A stretch of DNA of 64,000 bases from Nocardia salmonicida NBRC 13393 (GCF_001613085.1 NZ_BDBR01000029.1:1-64000); one strand, 5' to 3'; shown: positions 25,406-34,952, counted from the stretch's first letter. Translations and numbers: made by a program. The notes: a model not told the origin generated them from the letters alone.

Positions 25406-26323
25406 TCAGAGTCCCGAGGTGAATTCGGCGAATCGCCGGGCGATCCGCTCGGGGTATTCACCGTTGATCGCGTGCGACGCGTCCGGCCAGACCTCCACCT
25501 GCGCGCCGGGGATCAGGCGTGCCGTAGCGGCGGCCTTCGCCGAGTCGTGGACGATGCTGCGGCCCGCGAACAGGGCGAGAGTCGGCACCGTGAGTCCCCG
25601 CAACTGGTCCTCGGTGGGGCGCGCCAGCAACGGCTGCGCGCCCCGGTAGTCCTTCATTCCGGAGGCGATCAGCCGACCTTCCGGCACCGACTCGTCGACC
25701 GGGACGCCACCGGAGATCCAGCTCAGCAGCTTGTTGCGCAGACTCGCGGGCATCATCGGGATCGCGCTGCCGAGCGAGACGACGATCATCTTCCAGCTCA
25801 ACGACGCGAAGGTATTGGCCGGATCGAGCAGGGTGATCGAGGCCGTGCACTCGGGCCGGTGCAGCGCGGTCTGCACAGCGAGATTCGCGCCGATGCTCAC
25901 GCCGAGCAGATGGGCACGCGAAACACCCAGTCCCGCGATCGTTTCCGCGACCCAGGCCGCCTGGTCGGCCCCGTCGGTCAGCTCACGCCGCTGGGTACTC
26001 GCGCCCGGCTCGCCGATGCTGTCGACCGACCACACCGTGCGCCGCTCCGCCAGACTCGCCAGGTTCGACCGCCACATCGGCGTCGAGGCCTGGCGTCCGG
26101 ACAGGAGCACGACGGGAACGTCACCGCCGGGTCCGAATCGATACGCGCGGACCGGTCCGAAGGAGGTCGAGATCGCGGCCATCGCATCGGGTTTCGGCAG
26201 CAGCGCCATGCCGTCCACGTAGGCGGCGGCGAATCGGTCGAAGCCCCGCTGATCGGCGAAGTATCCGACCTTGCCCGTGGGTCGACCGATCGAGGGATCC
26301 AGGAAAAACGAGTCCTCGGCCAT
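25406..26323 (-). CDS. Alpha/beta hydrolase
   Basis: The 305-residue product has the nucleophile elbow GVSIGAN, a VVLLSGRQASTPMWRSNL oxyanion region, the acid near FAGRSIVHD, and the catalytic His in PDASHAINGEYPERIA. Its ATG at 26323 is clear. It ends 3 bases from the convergent TetR stop. The substrate is not predictable. Confidence 0.9.
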   Translation of the reverse strand: MAEDSFFLDPSIGRPTGKVGYFADQRGFDRFAAAYVDGMALLPKPDAMAAISTSFGPVRAYRFGPGGDVPVVLLSGRQASTPMWRSNLASLAERRTVWSVDSIGEPGASTQRRELTDGADQAAWVAETIAGLGVSRAHLLGVSIGANLAVQTALHRPECTASITLLDPANTFASLSWKMIVVSLGSAIPMMPASLRNKLLSWISGGVPVDESVPEGRLIASGMKDYRGAQPLLARPTEDQLRGLTVPTLALFAGRSIVHDSAKAAATARLIPGAQVEVWPDASHAINGEYPERIARRFAEFTSGL

Positions 26324-26442
26324 GGGGCGAGGATAGCTGTCGGAGGTCCACGTCGAAGGCGGCCACCGTCGCCGAACCCTCCGACGCGACGAAAGTAGGC
26401 AACGACCCGTTGATCGACGTCGTCTCCGGGTAACCCCGGAAT

Positions 26443-26661
26443 ATGACTACTCACGAGAACCGCCAACTCGACGAGGTCATCGAGCGGTTGATCATTCGGT
26501 ACCCGACCATCGCGCCCGCCGAACTCGAAGACATCGTGCACCACGTGTACGACGCGTTCGGCAAGGTACACATCCGCGATTATGTTCCGTTGCTCGTCGA
26601 GCACCACGTCAAGGAAGAACTCGGCCCGCCGACGGGCGAGATCCCACCCATCCCGGACTGA
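26443..26661 (+). CDS. Small three-helix-bundle protein
   Basis: This 72-residue protein has three predicted helices (ENRQLDEVIERLIIRYP; PAELEDIVHHVYDAFG; IRDYVPLLVEHHVKEEL). It matches a small actinobacterial family described as a three-helix bundle dimerisation domain. Function is unknown. It precedes mscR by 57 bases on the same strand and may share its transcript. Confidence 0.8.
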   Translation: MTTHENRQLDEVIERLIIRYPTIAPAELEDIVHHVYDAFGKVHIRDYVPLLVEHHVKEELGPPTGEIPPIPD

Positions 26662-26718
26662 TCGGGCGCACGGCACCGCTAGCGTTGGCGTCGATACGTC
26701 AACCAAGAGGAGGTCCGC

Positions 26719-27804
26719 ATGCCAGACACCGTCCGCGCGGTCATAGCCCGCGCGAAGGATGCGCCCGTCGAAACCGTCGACATCGTGATTCCCGATCCGG
26801 GACCCCATGATGTGGTCGTCCGCGTCCAGGCCTGCGGTGTGTGCCACACCGACCTGCACTATCGCGACGGCGGGATCAACGACGAGTTCCCGTTCCTGCT
26901 GGGTCACGAGGCTGCCGGCGTGGTCGAGACCGTGGGCGCCGCCGTGACCCACGTGGCCGAGGGTGACTTCGTCGTCCTCAACTGGCGCGCGGTCTGCGGT
27001 GAATGCCGAGCGTGTCGGCGCGGACGCCCCTGGTACTGCTTCGACACCCACAACGCCAGCGTCCCGATGACGCTCACCGACGGCACCCCGCTCACCCCCG
27101 CCCTCGGGGTGGGTGCCTTCGCCGACAAGACCCTCGTGCACGAAAAGCAGTGCACCAAGGTCGATTCCGAGACAGATCCGGCCGTTGCGGGTCTGCTCGG
27201 CTGTGGCGTGATGGCCGGGATCGGCGCCGCCATGAATACCGGCAATGTCTCGCGCGGCGACAGCGTCGCGGTGATCGGCTGTGGCGGCGTGGGTGACGCG
27301 GCCATCGCCGGTGCGCGCCTCGCCGGTGCGGGCACGATCATCGCGATCGACCGTGATCAGCGAAAGCTGGACTGGGCCAGGGATTTCGGCGCCACGCAGA
27401 CCATCGACGCGACCAGCGAGGACGTGGTCGAGCGGATCAAGGAACTCACCGGCGATTTCGGCGCCGATGTGGTGATCGACGCGGTCGGCCGACCGGAAAC
27501 CTGGCAGCAGGCGTTCTACGGGCGCGACCTGGCGGGCACGGTCGTGCTCGTCGGTGTGCCGACTCCCGACATGAAGCTGGAGATGCCGCTCATCGACTTG
27601 TTCTCGCACGGCGGCGCGCTGAAATCCTCCTGGTACGGCGACTGCCTGCCCGAGCGCGACTTCCCGATGCTCATCGACCTCTACCGCCGGGGCCGACTGC
27701 CGCTGGACCGGTTCGTCACCGAACGGATCGACATCGACGGAGTCGAGCGGGCATTCGCCGCGATGGCTCAGGGCCAGGTGCTGCGTTCGGTGGTGGTCTG
27801 GTGA
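26719..27804 (+). CDS. mscR: S-(hydroxymethyl)mycothiol dehydrogenase (NAD/factor-dependent formaldehyde dehydrogenase)
   Basis: AGGAGG precedes the ATG at 26719. The 361-residue class III-type alcohol dehydrogenase has catalytic zinc ligands in GVCHTDLHY and LLGHEAAG, a structural zinc cluster CGECRACRRGRPWYC, and the NAD motif GCGGVGDAAIAG. The sequence fits mycothiol-dependent formaldehyde dehydrogenase, which oxidises S-hydroxymethyl-mycothiol to the formyl thioester and also reduces S-nitrosomycothiol. It overlaps by 4 bases (GTGA) the metallo-hydrolase, the conserved mycobacterial partner. Confidence 0.95.
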   Translation: MPDTVRAVIARAKDAPVETVDIVIPDPGPHDVVVRVQACGVCHTDLHYRDGGINDEFPFLLGHEAAGVVETVGAAVTHVAEGDFVVLNWRAVCGECRACRRGRPWYCFDTHNASVPMTLTDGTPLTPALGVGAFADKTLVHEKQCTKVDSETDPAVAGLLGCGVMAGIGAAMNTGNVSRGDSVAVIGCGGVGDAAIAGARLAGAGTIIAIDRDQRKLDWARDFGATQTIDATSEDVVERIKELTGDFGADVVIDAVGRPETWQQAFYGRDLAGTVVLVGVPTPDMKLEMPLIDLFSHGGALKSSWYGDCLPERDFPMLIDLYRRGRLPLDRFVTERIDIDGVERAFAAMAQGQVLRSVVVW

Positions 27805-28424
27805 CTCGCATCGAAAGAGTCGTCACCTCGGGCACTTTCGCGCTCGACGGCGGTACCTGGGACGTCGACAACAATGTGTGGCTCATCGGTGACGACAACG
27901 AGGTGCTCGTCGTCGACGCCGCCCACGACGCCGACGCCATCGCCGCCGCGGTCGGCAACCGTCAGGTCACCGCCATCCTGTGCACGCATGGCCACAACGA
28001 CCATGTGACCGTCGCCCCGGAACTGGCCGAACGCCTCGACGCGCCCGTCCTCCTCCACCCCGGCGACGAGCCCCTCTGGCGCATGACCCACCCGAACGCC
28101 GACTACCGATCCTTGGCGGACACTGCGCGAATCACGGTGGCGGGCATCGATATCGACATCCTGCACACCCCCGGCCACTCCCCCGGCTCGGTCTCCCTGC
28201 ACCTCCCCGATCTCGCTGCCCTGTTCACCGGCGACACCCTCTTCGCGGGCGGCCCCGGCGCCACCGGCCGCTCGTTCTCCGACTTCGACACGATCATCGA
28301 TTCGATCCGTGACCGGTTGCTCACGCTCCCGGAGGAGACGACGGTCCACACCGGCCACGGCGACACCACCACCATCGGCACGGAGCGGCCCTCGCTCGCG
28401 GAGTGGATCGCCCGCGGACACTGA
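27801..28424 (+). CDS. MBL-fold metallo-hydrolase, mscR partner (putative S-formylmycothiol hydrolase)
   Basis: The 207-residue beta-lactamase-fold hydrolase has HGHNDH, the HTPGHSPGS and TGDTLFAGG metal-site motifs and a terminal HTGHGDTT. The GTG start overlaps the mscR stop. The strict coupling in actinobacteria suggests it hydrolyses the formyl or other mycothiol thioester released by MscR, a glyoxalase II-like step. That assignment is from context. Confidence 0.9.
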   Translation: MTRIERVVTSGTFALDGGTWDVDNNVWLIGDDNEVLVVDAAHDADAIAAAVGNRQVTAILCTHGHNDHVTVAPELAERLDAPVLLHPGDEPLWRMTHPNADYRSLADTARITVAGIDIDILHTPGHSPGSVSLHLPDLAALFTGDTLFAGGPGATGRSFSDFDTIIDSIRDRLLTLPEETTVHTGHGDTTTIGTERPSLAEWIARGH

Positions 28425-28439
28425 CCTGACGTCGGCCGA

Positions 28440-28763
28440 TCAGCGGTGGGTGCGGGCCCGGGTACCGAGTGCGATGGCGGACAGACCGAGCACGATCGCG
28501 ATCGCCGCGCCGACGATGCCGTTTCCGGTGCCCGGACCGCCGTCCGCGGTCGCGAAGCCGATCGCCCCGACGACGGTCGCGACCGCGCCCGCACCGATCG
28601 CGATGGACGATCGGGCGGGATTCCCGGTGCGCGTCAATGCCCAACCACCCACGATCACGGCGGCCAGGCCGAGGAACGCGGCCGAAGTCGCGATGAGGCG
28701 GTCGGTGGTCATGCCGTGAGAGTCGGCGAGCGTGGTCGCCGCGGTGAGCGGGCGGACGGACAT
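28440..28763 (-). CDS. DUF6223-family small membrane protein
   Basis: AGGAG precedes the ATG at 28763. The 107-residue product has three hydrophobic segments and the sequence ATADGGPGTGNGIVGAAIAI between the last two, which matches my recollection of the DUF6223 family. Function is unknown. It is divergent from the two-component genes at 29009, with which it may be co-regulated. Confidence 0.75.
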   Translation of the reverse strand: MSVRPLTAATTLADSHGMTTDRLIATSAAFLGLAAVIVGGWALTRTGNPARSSIAIGAGAVATVVGAIGFATADGGPGTGNGIVGAAIAIVLGLSAIALGTRARTHR

Positions 28764-29008
28764 GGGGTGCTCCTCGTCGTGCGTAGCCGGTCGCTCGATG
28801 ATGGCGCCGGTTCTGATCGGGACGGGTTCCATCGTCGGCGTCGGACGGGGTTCGGTCGTCGTGCGGCGGTGGACAATTCGAGGTGGCGCGGGTGCGGTAC
28901 GGACTACCGCCGATGCGGCAGGAGCTGCGCGGATACCGCGTCCGTGGTAGTCGGTGGATCATCCGGGCGCGGGATTCGCCACGTCCGCGAGCGGGCTAGG
29001 GTTTGCGC

Positions 29009-30106
29009 ATGGGCCGAACCGTCGACTGGGTGATCGCCGTCGGCGTGGCCGCGGTGCTTCTGGTCACCGGGCTCAGCCGCCAGCACTCCCCTGCCGATCT
29101 CGACTGGCTCGGCTACGCGTTGCTGGTCGCGGGCGGGCTGGCACTTGTCGCGCAACGCCGGGCGCCGGTGGCGGTGCTGGTCGTGACCGGATTGTGTGCA
29201 CTGGGCTACCAGGCACTCGGCGTCGACGTGCCCGCCGTCGCCTTCCTGTTCGCGGTATATTTCGCGGTCCGCGCGGGCCATCGGACGGTCACCGTGCTGG
29301 TCTCGGTGGCAGTGCTCGCAGCCCTTCCGCTCGCGGCGCTGGCCGCCCTGCACGACACCACCCAGGCGCTCGCCCGCGCTCGCGACGCACTCGAGATCGC
29401 GTGGCTCATCGCGGCGGGCGCCGCCGGTGAAGCGCTGCGCCAAGCCGAGCGGCGAGCCGACGAGGCCGAACGCACCAGAGAGGAGACCGCGCGACGGCGG
29501 GCCGACGAGGAGCGCCTGCACATCGCGCGCGAGCTGCACGATTCACTCACCCACCAGATCTCGGTGATCAAGGTGCAATCCGAAGCCGCGGTCCACGTGG
29601 CGCGCAAGCGGGGCGAAGAGGTCCCGGAGGCACTGCTGGCCATCCGCGAAGCCGGTCGCGAGGCCGCCCGCGAGCTGCGCGTGACCTTGGAAGCGCTGCG
29701 CGACGACGACACCTCGCCGCGCCCCGGCCTCGCCCACGTCCCCGAGCTGGTGGAGCGCGTCCGCATCGCGGGCTTGGACGCGACGCTCACGGTCGAGGGT
29801 GCGCGGCAGAACGTGCCCGTCGCGGTCGACCGGACCGTCTATCGGATCGTGCAGGAGTCGCTCACCAACGTCACCCGCCACGCTGCCGCCACGAGCGCCA
29901 CCGTCCGCATCGATTACCGCCCGGACAGTCTCGTCGTCGATATCGAAGACGACGGCAGCGCGCAACCCACATCGGATTCGGTTCCCGGCGTCGGACTGCT
30001 CGGTATGCGCGAACGTGTCACCGCGCTCGGCGGCCACCTCCACGCCGCGCCGCGAACCCGCGGCGGCTTCGCCGTACATGCCGAATTGCCGGTGGACAGG
30101 ACATGA
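29009..30106 (+). CDS. Sensor histidine kinase (HisKA_3, DesK-type)
   Basis: The ATG at 29009 is preferred over a TTG at 29003. The 365-residue product has four to five hydrophobic segments in residues 5-140, then a coiled linker rich in Glu/Arg. The phospho-acceptor motif is HIARELHDSLTHQI. The ATP-binding domain shows VQESLTNVTRHAA and GVGLLGMRERVTALGG. It overlaps the regulator gene by 4 bases (ATGA). It forms the second complete two-component pair in the window. Confidence 0.93.
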   Translation: MGRTVDWVIAVGVAAVLLVTGLSRQHSPADLDWLGYALLVAGGLALVAQRRAPVAVLVVTGLCALGYQALGVDVPAVAFLFAVYFAVRAGHRTVTVLVSVAVLAALPLAALAALHDTTQALARARDALEIAWLIAAGAAGEALRQAERRADEAERTREETARRRADEERLHIARELHDSLTHQISVIKVQSEAAVHVARKRGEEVPEALLAIREAGREAARELRVTLEALRDDDTSPRPGLAHVPELVERVRIAGLDATLTVEGARQNVPVAVDRTVYRIVQESLTNVTRHAAATSATVRIDYRPDSLVVDIEDDGSAQPTSDSVPGVGLLGMRERVTALGGHLHAAPRTRGGFAVHAELPVDRT

Positions 30107-30765
30107 TTCGCGTTCTGCTGGTCGACGACCAACCCCTCATTCGCAGTGGCTTCCGCGCACTCCTCGACATCGAGGACGACATCGAGGTGGTCGCCGAAGC
30201 CGCCGACGGCCGCGAAGGTGTCGAGCTGGCCCGCACGCATCTGCCCGACATCGCGCTCATCGACATCCAGATGCCGGTGGTGAACGGCATCGAGGCCACC
30301 CGCCACATCGCCGCCGATCCGGCACTGTCCGGCGTGCACGTCGTCATCCTGACCAATTACGGGCTCGACGAATACGTCTTCGACGCGCTGCGAGCCGGCG
30401 CCGCGGGCTTTCTCGTCAAGGACATCGAACCGGAGGACTTCCTCCACGCCATCCGCGTAGCCGCCCGTGGCGACGCACTGCTCGCGCCCTCGATCACTCG
30501 CCGACTGATCCACCGCTACGTCACCCAGCCCCGCACACCGAGCCCCGGCGCCGCCCTGGACGAACTGACCACCCGCGAACGCGAGGCGGTCGTTCTCGTC
30601 GCGCAGGGCATGTCCAACGACGAGATCGCCCTGCACATGGTGATCAGTCCGCACACCGCGAAAACCCACATCAACCGAGCGATGACCAAGCTCCACGCTC
30701 GCGACCGAGCCCAATTGGTCGTTCTCGCTTACGAATCCGGTCTGGTCGTCCCGGGAACCCCATGA
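30103..30765 (+). CDS. NarL/LuxR-family response regulator
   Basis: The 220-residue regulator has a receiver domain (MIRVLLVDDQ, D54 in LIDIQMPVVNG, Lys in FLVKDIEPE) and a LuxR helix-turn-helix (LTTREREAVVLVAQGMSNDE, then IALHMVISPHTAKTHI). It is coupled to the kinase gene. The divergent DUF6223 gene is the nearest likely target. Confidence 0.94.
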   Translation: MIRVLLVDDQPLIRSGFRALLDIEDDIEVVAEAADGREGVELARTHLPDIALIDIQMPVVNGIEATRHIAADPALSGVHVVILTNYGLDEYVFDALRAGAAGFLVKDIEPEDFLHAIRVAARGDALLAPSITRRLIHRYVTQPRTPSPGAALDELTTREREAVVLVAQGMSNDEIALHMVISPHTAKTHINRAMTKLHARDRAQLVVLAYESGLVVPGTP

Positions 30766-30768
30766 AGC

Positions 30769-31212
30769 TCAGCCGCGCAGGTCGGTCACGGACTCCTGGT
30801 AGGCCACGGCCGCGCGCTCGAAATAGTCGAAGAGCACTTCGCGCTGCTGTGGGGTGTAGCTCGCGATGATCTCGCCGATCCGACGCCGAGCGGGGGCCAG
30901 CACCTTGTCGAGCTCGGCGGGCTGATCGATCGGTTCGACGATGACCTTGCGCCGGTCGCCCGGGTCGGCGGCGCGGCGTACGTACCCGGCCTGCTCGAGA
31001 CGGTCGACGAGACGGGTGGTCGGGCCGGTGGTGAGTCCGGTGCGGGTGCCGAGCTCACCCGGTGTCATCGCGCCGGCGAGTGCGAGGATATTCAGCGCGT
31101 ACAGGTCTGTCGCGTGCAGATCGACCGCCTTCGCGCCCGCCTGAGCATGCAGCACAACCGAACTCAGGTACCGGCGAAAGATCGCGCTCAGGTCGTCGTC
31201 GGGTGTCGACAT
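30769..31212 (-). CDS. MarR-family transcriptional regulator
   Basis: The ATG at 31212 follows GGGAGAGG, so I prefer it to a longer form. The 147-residue winged-helix protein shows ALNILALAGAMTPGELGTRTGLTTGPTTRLVDRLEQAGYV and the wing DPGDRRKV in separate stretches. It is divergent from the SfnB/DszC-like flavoenzyme operon at 31380 and probably controls it. Confidence 0.9.
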   Translation of the reverse strand: MSTPDDDLSAIFRRYLSSVVLHAQAGAKAVDLHATDLYALNILALAGAMTPGELGTRTGLTTGPTTRLVDRLEQAGYVRRAADPGDRRKVIVEPIDQPAELDKVLAPARRRIGEIIASYTPQQREVLFDYFERAAVAYQESVTDLRG

Positions 31213-31379
31213 GTTGCCTCTCCCTTCGTCCACGCAGACACTTCGTCGTCAATGATAGATCTTGTCCGCAGTGACCGGGGCACGTCAACGCTCTCACCGG
31301 TGCCCGCCTGCGCGCGTCCGTTGTGATCGCGCTGCGCGCAACCCGTGAATCCGGCACCCCCCTGCGCGATCGTGGGTGG

Positions 31380-32654
31380 ATGACTTCCACCGCCGCGCCA
31401 TCGACCACCGATTCCGAGCTGGACGCCATCTTCACCCCGATCTTCGACCGGATCGCCACGGGCGCGGTCGAGCGGGAGGTCGACAGGCGGCTGCCGTTCG
31501 ACGAGGTGGGCTGGCTGAAGGAGGCCAGATTCGGGGCGTTGCGGGTGCCGGTCGAATTCGGCGGGTACGGCGTGAGCGTGCGGCAGCTGTTCCGGCTGCT
31601 CATCGACCTGGCCGCGGCCGAGTCGAATCTGCCGCAGGCACTGCGGGTGCACTGGTCGTTCGTCGAGGATCAGATCCTGGCGGAGGCCGGGCCGGAGCGG
31701 GAGCGGTGGTTGCGGGCGCTCGCGGCGGGCACTCTCGTCGGCAACGCGATCACCGAGCCGGGGGTCGGCGCGGTCGACCGGTATCGCACCCGGCTGACCC
31801 GCGACGGTGACCGGCTGCTGCTCAACGGTGTGAAGTACTACAGCACCGGATCGCTGTTCGCCGATCACATCCTCGTCGCGGCCGACAGCGACGGTGAGCG
31901 GCTCGGCGTGCTGGTCGACGCGAATGCCGAGGGGGTTGTGCAACACGATGACTGGGACGGTTTCGGGCAGCGGCTCACCGCGAGCGGCACCACCGAGTTC
32001 ACCGATGTCGTCGTTGCCGAAGACCGTGTCCTCGGCCCCGGTTACGGTGTCGCGGGCCCCACCTACGGCACCGCCTACCTGCAACTGGTGCAGCTCGCGG
32101 TGCTCGCGGGGATCGCCGCGCGCGCCGAACGCGATGCCAGGGAATGGGTGAGCGCGCGCACCCGCACCTACACCCATGGCGCCGCCGATCTGCCGCGCGA
32201 AGACCCGCTCGTCCAGCAGGTGATCGGCAAGCTGTCGGCCGCGGCGTTCACTACGCGCGCGGCGGTGCTCGCCGTGGCGGATGTGCTCGACCGGGTACTC
32301 GACGCCGGAGCGAAGGACGAGCAGGATCTCGTGGCCGCCGAATTGGCCGCCGCGCAGGCACAACTCGGCGTGATCGACATCGTGCTCGCCGCCACCACCC
32401 AGTTGTTCGAACTCGGTGGGGCCTCGATCGTGTCCGAACAGCTGCGCCTGGATCGGCATTGGCGCAACGCCCGCACCATCTCGGTGCACAATCCCGCCAT
32501 CTTCAAAGCCCGTGCGGTCGGCGACTACCTGCTCAACGGCACCGAGCTGCCGTTCGGCTGGAGCGCGGGCGAGCGGAACACCGGCACACCGGCTTCCGCG
32601 AATCCGGAGCCGGAGGATTCGAGCGCGGTGCGTCCCGAGGCGGCATCGCGATGA
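31380..32654 (+). CDS. Acyl-CoA dehydrogenase-fold flavin monooxygenase (SfnB/DszC-like)
   Basis: The 424-residue protein has the acyl-CoA dehydrogenase fold (FGGYGVSVRQLFRLLIDLAA, NAITEPGVGAVDRY, LNGVKYYSTGSLFAD). It lacks the usual catalytic Glu region and ends HWRNARTISVHNPAIFKARAVGDYLLNG, typical of DszC/SfnB-like flavin-dependent oxygenases in sulfur or xenobiotic use. Its stop overlaps the ATG of the pseudogene at 32651 (ATGA). The downstream luciferase-like partner is broken, so the pathway may be dead. Confidence 0.85.
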   Translation: MTSTAAPSTTDSELDAIFTPIFDRIATGAVEREVDRRLPFDEVGWLKEARFGALRVPVEFGGYGVSVRQLFRLLIDLAAAESNLPQALRVHWSFVEDQILAEAGPERERWLRALAAGTLVGNAITEPGVGAVDRYRTRLTRDGDRLLLNGVKYYSTGSLFADHILVAADSDGERLGVLVDANAEGVVQHDDWDGFGQRLTASGTTEFTDVVVAEDRVLGPGYGVAGPTYGTAYLQLVQLAVLAGIAARAERDAREWVSARTRTYTHGAADLPREDPLVQQVIGKLSAAAFTTRAAVLAVADVLDRVLDAGAKDEQDLVAAELAAAQAQLGVIDIVLAATTQLFELGGASIVSEQLRLDRHWRNARTISVHNPAIFKARAVGDYLLNGTELPFGWSAGERNTGTPASANPEPEDSSAVRPEAASR

Positions 32655-33335
32655 GCAGGCCGATCCGGTTCAACGCCTTCGACATGAACTGCGTCGCCCA
32701 CCAGTCGCCGGCGCTGTGGCGGCACCCCGAGGACCAGTCGCACCGCTACACCGACATCGGCTACTGGACCGAGCCGGCGAAACTCCTCGAGCTTGGGCGC
32801 TTCGACCGCGAGCGTCGAAGGCGGGCTGGTGTTCATGTCCGGCTGGATGGGAATCGACCTGTCGCGGTACGACCTCGACGACCCGATCGGCGACGTGCGG
32901 AGCACCGCCATCCAGTCGGCGGTCACGACCTTCCAGGAATTCGATGACGACGGCCGCGAGTGGACGGTGCGCGATATCGGGCGCTGGGCGGGCATCGGCG
33001 GGATGGGCCCGGTGTTCACCGGATCCGGCGAAACGGTCGCCGACCTGCTGCAGGAGTGGGCCGCCGACACCGACACCGACGGGTTCAACCTCGCCTACGC
33101 GATCACGCCGGGAACATTCGAAGACATTGTGCGCCATGTTGTTCCGGTGCTGACCGAACGTGGCGTCTACCGCACCGACTACGAGCCGGGTACCTTGCGC
33201 AACGCCCTGTTCGGGGCCGGTGATCGGCTCCCGCCCGAACATCGCGGCGCCGAATACCGTCTGGGCGGGCCTCGTTCGACCGTGCTGCCGCACTCGGAGT
33301 CGCGACCCGAATCCGTGGAGGCACCCGCCGGCTAG
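32651..33335 (+). pseudogene. Luciferase-like monooxygenase (NtaA/SnaA/DszA family), internally deleted and frameshifted
   Basis: The first 51 codons read IRFNAFDMNCVAHQSPALWR then YTDIGYWTEPAKLLELGRFD, the exact start of NtaA/DszA-type monooxygenases. At about 32804-32812 the reading frame ends in shadow sequence. Another frame resumes with ASVEGGLVFMSGWMGIDLS and continues through GIGGMGPVFTGSGETVADLL and AYAITPGTFEDIVRHVVPVL to the normal C-terminus at 33335. Intact family members are about 450 residues. Roughly 250 central residues, including the flavin site, are missing, and the junction is out of frame. No functional enzyme can be made. Confidence 0.88.
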
Positions 33336-33496
33336 CCTGCCGTCTCCGCCGATGATCAGCGCCGGGACCGACCGTCCCGGCGCGATCCTCGCGTTGCCGG
33401 TCAATTGTCCAAATGCATTGCGGCACCCAGTATTCGGATCGATTCCCGCTGATTGCAACACTCATCATCGAGCGAAGGTAAGCGCACCATTCCGGT

Positions 33497-34879
33497 ATGA
33501 CATCGCAGACTCCCGTTTCCCGCTCCATTCGTTCGGCCGCGGTAATCGGCGCCGGCCAAGCCGGCGTCACTGCGGCGCTAGGACTTCTCGACGCCGGTTT
33601 CACCGTCACCCTCTACAGCGACCGAGATCAACGCTCCCTCCGTAACGACGTACCCGCCACCGGCACCGCCCTGGAATTCGGCGAGACCCAGCAGGCCGAG
33701 GCCGCGCTCGGACTCGACAGTTACACCGGCCGCGCACCCCGCCACACCGGGCTCAGCGTGCGCATCGCCGGACCGGAGAACGCCGAACTGATCGCCTTCG
33801 ACGGCACCTTCGACGGCTACGTCGGCGTCGCCGTCGACACCCGTCTCAAGGCCGACGAACGGCTCACCGCGTTCATCGAACGTGGCGGCAACTTCGTCGT
33901 CGAACCGGTCACTGTCGAATCCCTCGACGCGATCGCCGCCGCCAACGAGCTCACCCTCGTCGCCACCGGCCGCGGCGGACTGGCCGACCTGTTCCAGATC
34001 GACGAAGAGCGCACGGTCTACGACAAGCCGCAGCGCTCGCTGCTCACGGTCACCGTGACCGGCCTCGGCTTCGACTCCGGGGTGTTCGCGCACCGCAGCC
34101 CGGCGGGCGGCGCGCACAGCCTGTTCTCCATTCTCGCCGAACAGGGCGAGGCGTGGTGGGGGCCGTACCTGCACAAGGACGCGGGCCCGAGCTGGGCGTT
34201 CCTGGGCTGGGCCCGACCCGGCAGCGATTGGGAAACCCGTTTCGCCGCCGCCGATTCCGCCGAGTCGGCACTGCGGATCGTGAAGGATCTCTACCGCGAC
34301 TACATCGACTGGGACCTGCCGGAAGTGCAGGCCACCCAGGTGATCCCCGAAGACCCGCACTCCTGGCTCAAGGGTGCGGTCCGACCGGTCGTGCGGGCCG
34401 GGGTGGGACGCACGGCGGGCGGCCATCTGGTCGCCGCCCTCGGCGACACCGCGGTCGCCTACGACCCGGTCGCGGGCCAGGGCGCGCAGAGCGGGCTGAT
34501 CCAAGCCCAGCGCCTGGTCGCGGCCGCCGCCGTGCACGACGGACCGTTCGACGAGCAATGGATCACCGACCAGTACGCCGCATTCCTCGCCGCCCGCAGC
34601 GACGCCGCCGCCAAGGTGACCCGGCTGTTCCTCAGCGACCCCGAATTCGGCGACATCGGCGGCCAGTTCTTCGCCACCGCCGCCGTCGACCCGAAGTTCG
34701 CCTCCGCCCTGGTCGGCATGCTTCACCGTCCACAGCCGTTCCTGCCCATCGACTCCCCCGCCGACGCCGCCGCCTACATCACCGAGGTGACCGGGGCGGA
34801 CGCGGGCGAGCTGCTGGCGAAGTTCGCGCCGGCCGGCCGCTTCGAACGCTCGACGTTCGCCCCGGCCGCCGTCGGGTAA
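33497..34879 (+). CDS. Styrene/indole monooxygenase-like FAD protein (StyA family)
   Basis: The 460-residue protein has an N-terminal FAD-binding Rossmann motif (AAVIGAGQAGVTAALGLLDAG), a LVATGRGGLADLF segment, and a second FAD motif (ALGDTAVAYDPVAGQGAQSG). This matches StyA-type group E flavoprotein monooxygenases, which epoxidise styrene or indole using FADH2 supplied by StyB. No StyB reductase is visible nearby, so it must use another reductase. A terminator hairpin follows. Confidence 0.88.
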   Translation: MTSQTPVSRSIRSAAVIGAGQAGVTAALGLLDAGFTVTLYSDRDQRSLRNDVPATGTALEFGETQQAEAALGLDSYTGRAPRHTGLSVRIAGPENAELIAFDGTFDGYVGVAVDTRLKADERLTAFIERGGNFVVEPVTVESLDAIAAANELTLVATGRGGLADLFQIDEERTVYDKPQRSLLTVTVTGLGFDSGVFAHRSPAGGAHSLFSILAEQGEAWWGPYLHKDAGPSWAFLGWARPGSDWETRFAAADSAESALRIVKDLYRDYIDWDLPEVQATQVIPEDPHSWLKGAVRPVVRAGVGRTAGGHLVAALGDTAVAYDPVAGQGAQSGLIQAQRLVAAAAVHDGPFDEQWITDQYAAFLAARSDAAAKVTRLFLSDPEFGDIGGQFFATAAVDPKFASALVGMLHRPQPFLPIDSPADAAAYITEVTGADAGELLAKFAPAGRFERSTFAPAAVG

Positions 34880-34895
34880 CAGCCACGATCCGGTC

Positions 34896-34921
34896 GACCG
34901 TGGGCATGCACGCCCACGGTC
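34896..34921. terminator. Stem-loop between convergent genes
   Basis: GACCGTGGGC (34896-34905) and GCCCACGGTC (34912-34921) form a perfect 10-bp stem with a 6-base loop. It lies between the StyA-like gene (+) and the TetR gene (-). Confidence 0.7.
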
Positions 34922-34952
34922 GGCTTGTTCCACAGAGGCTGAGCCCCGGGAA

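Noticed and set aside
25978..27609. 543-residue minus-strand ORF spanning mscR and part of the alpha/beta hydrolase
   Set aside because: It is antisense to mscR, whose zinc and NAD motifs are unmistakable.
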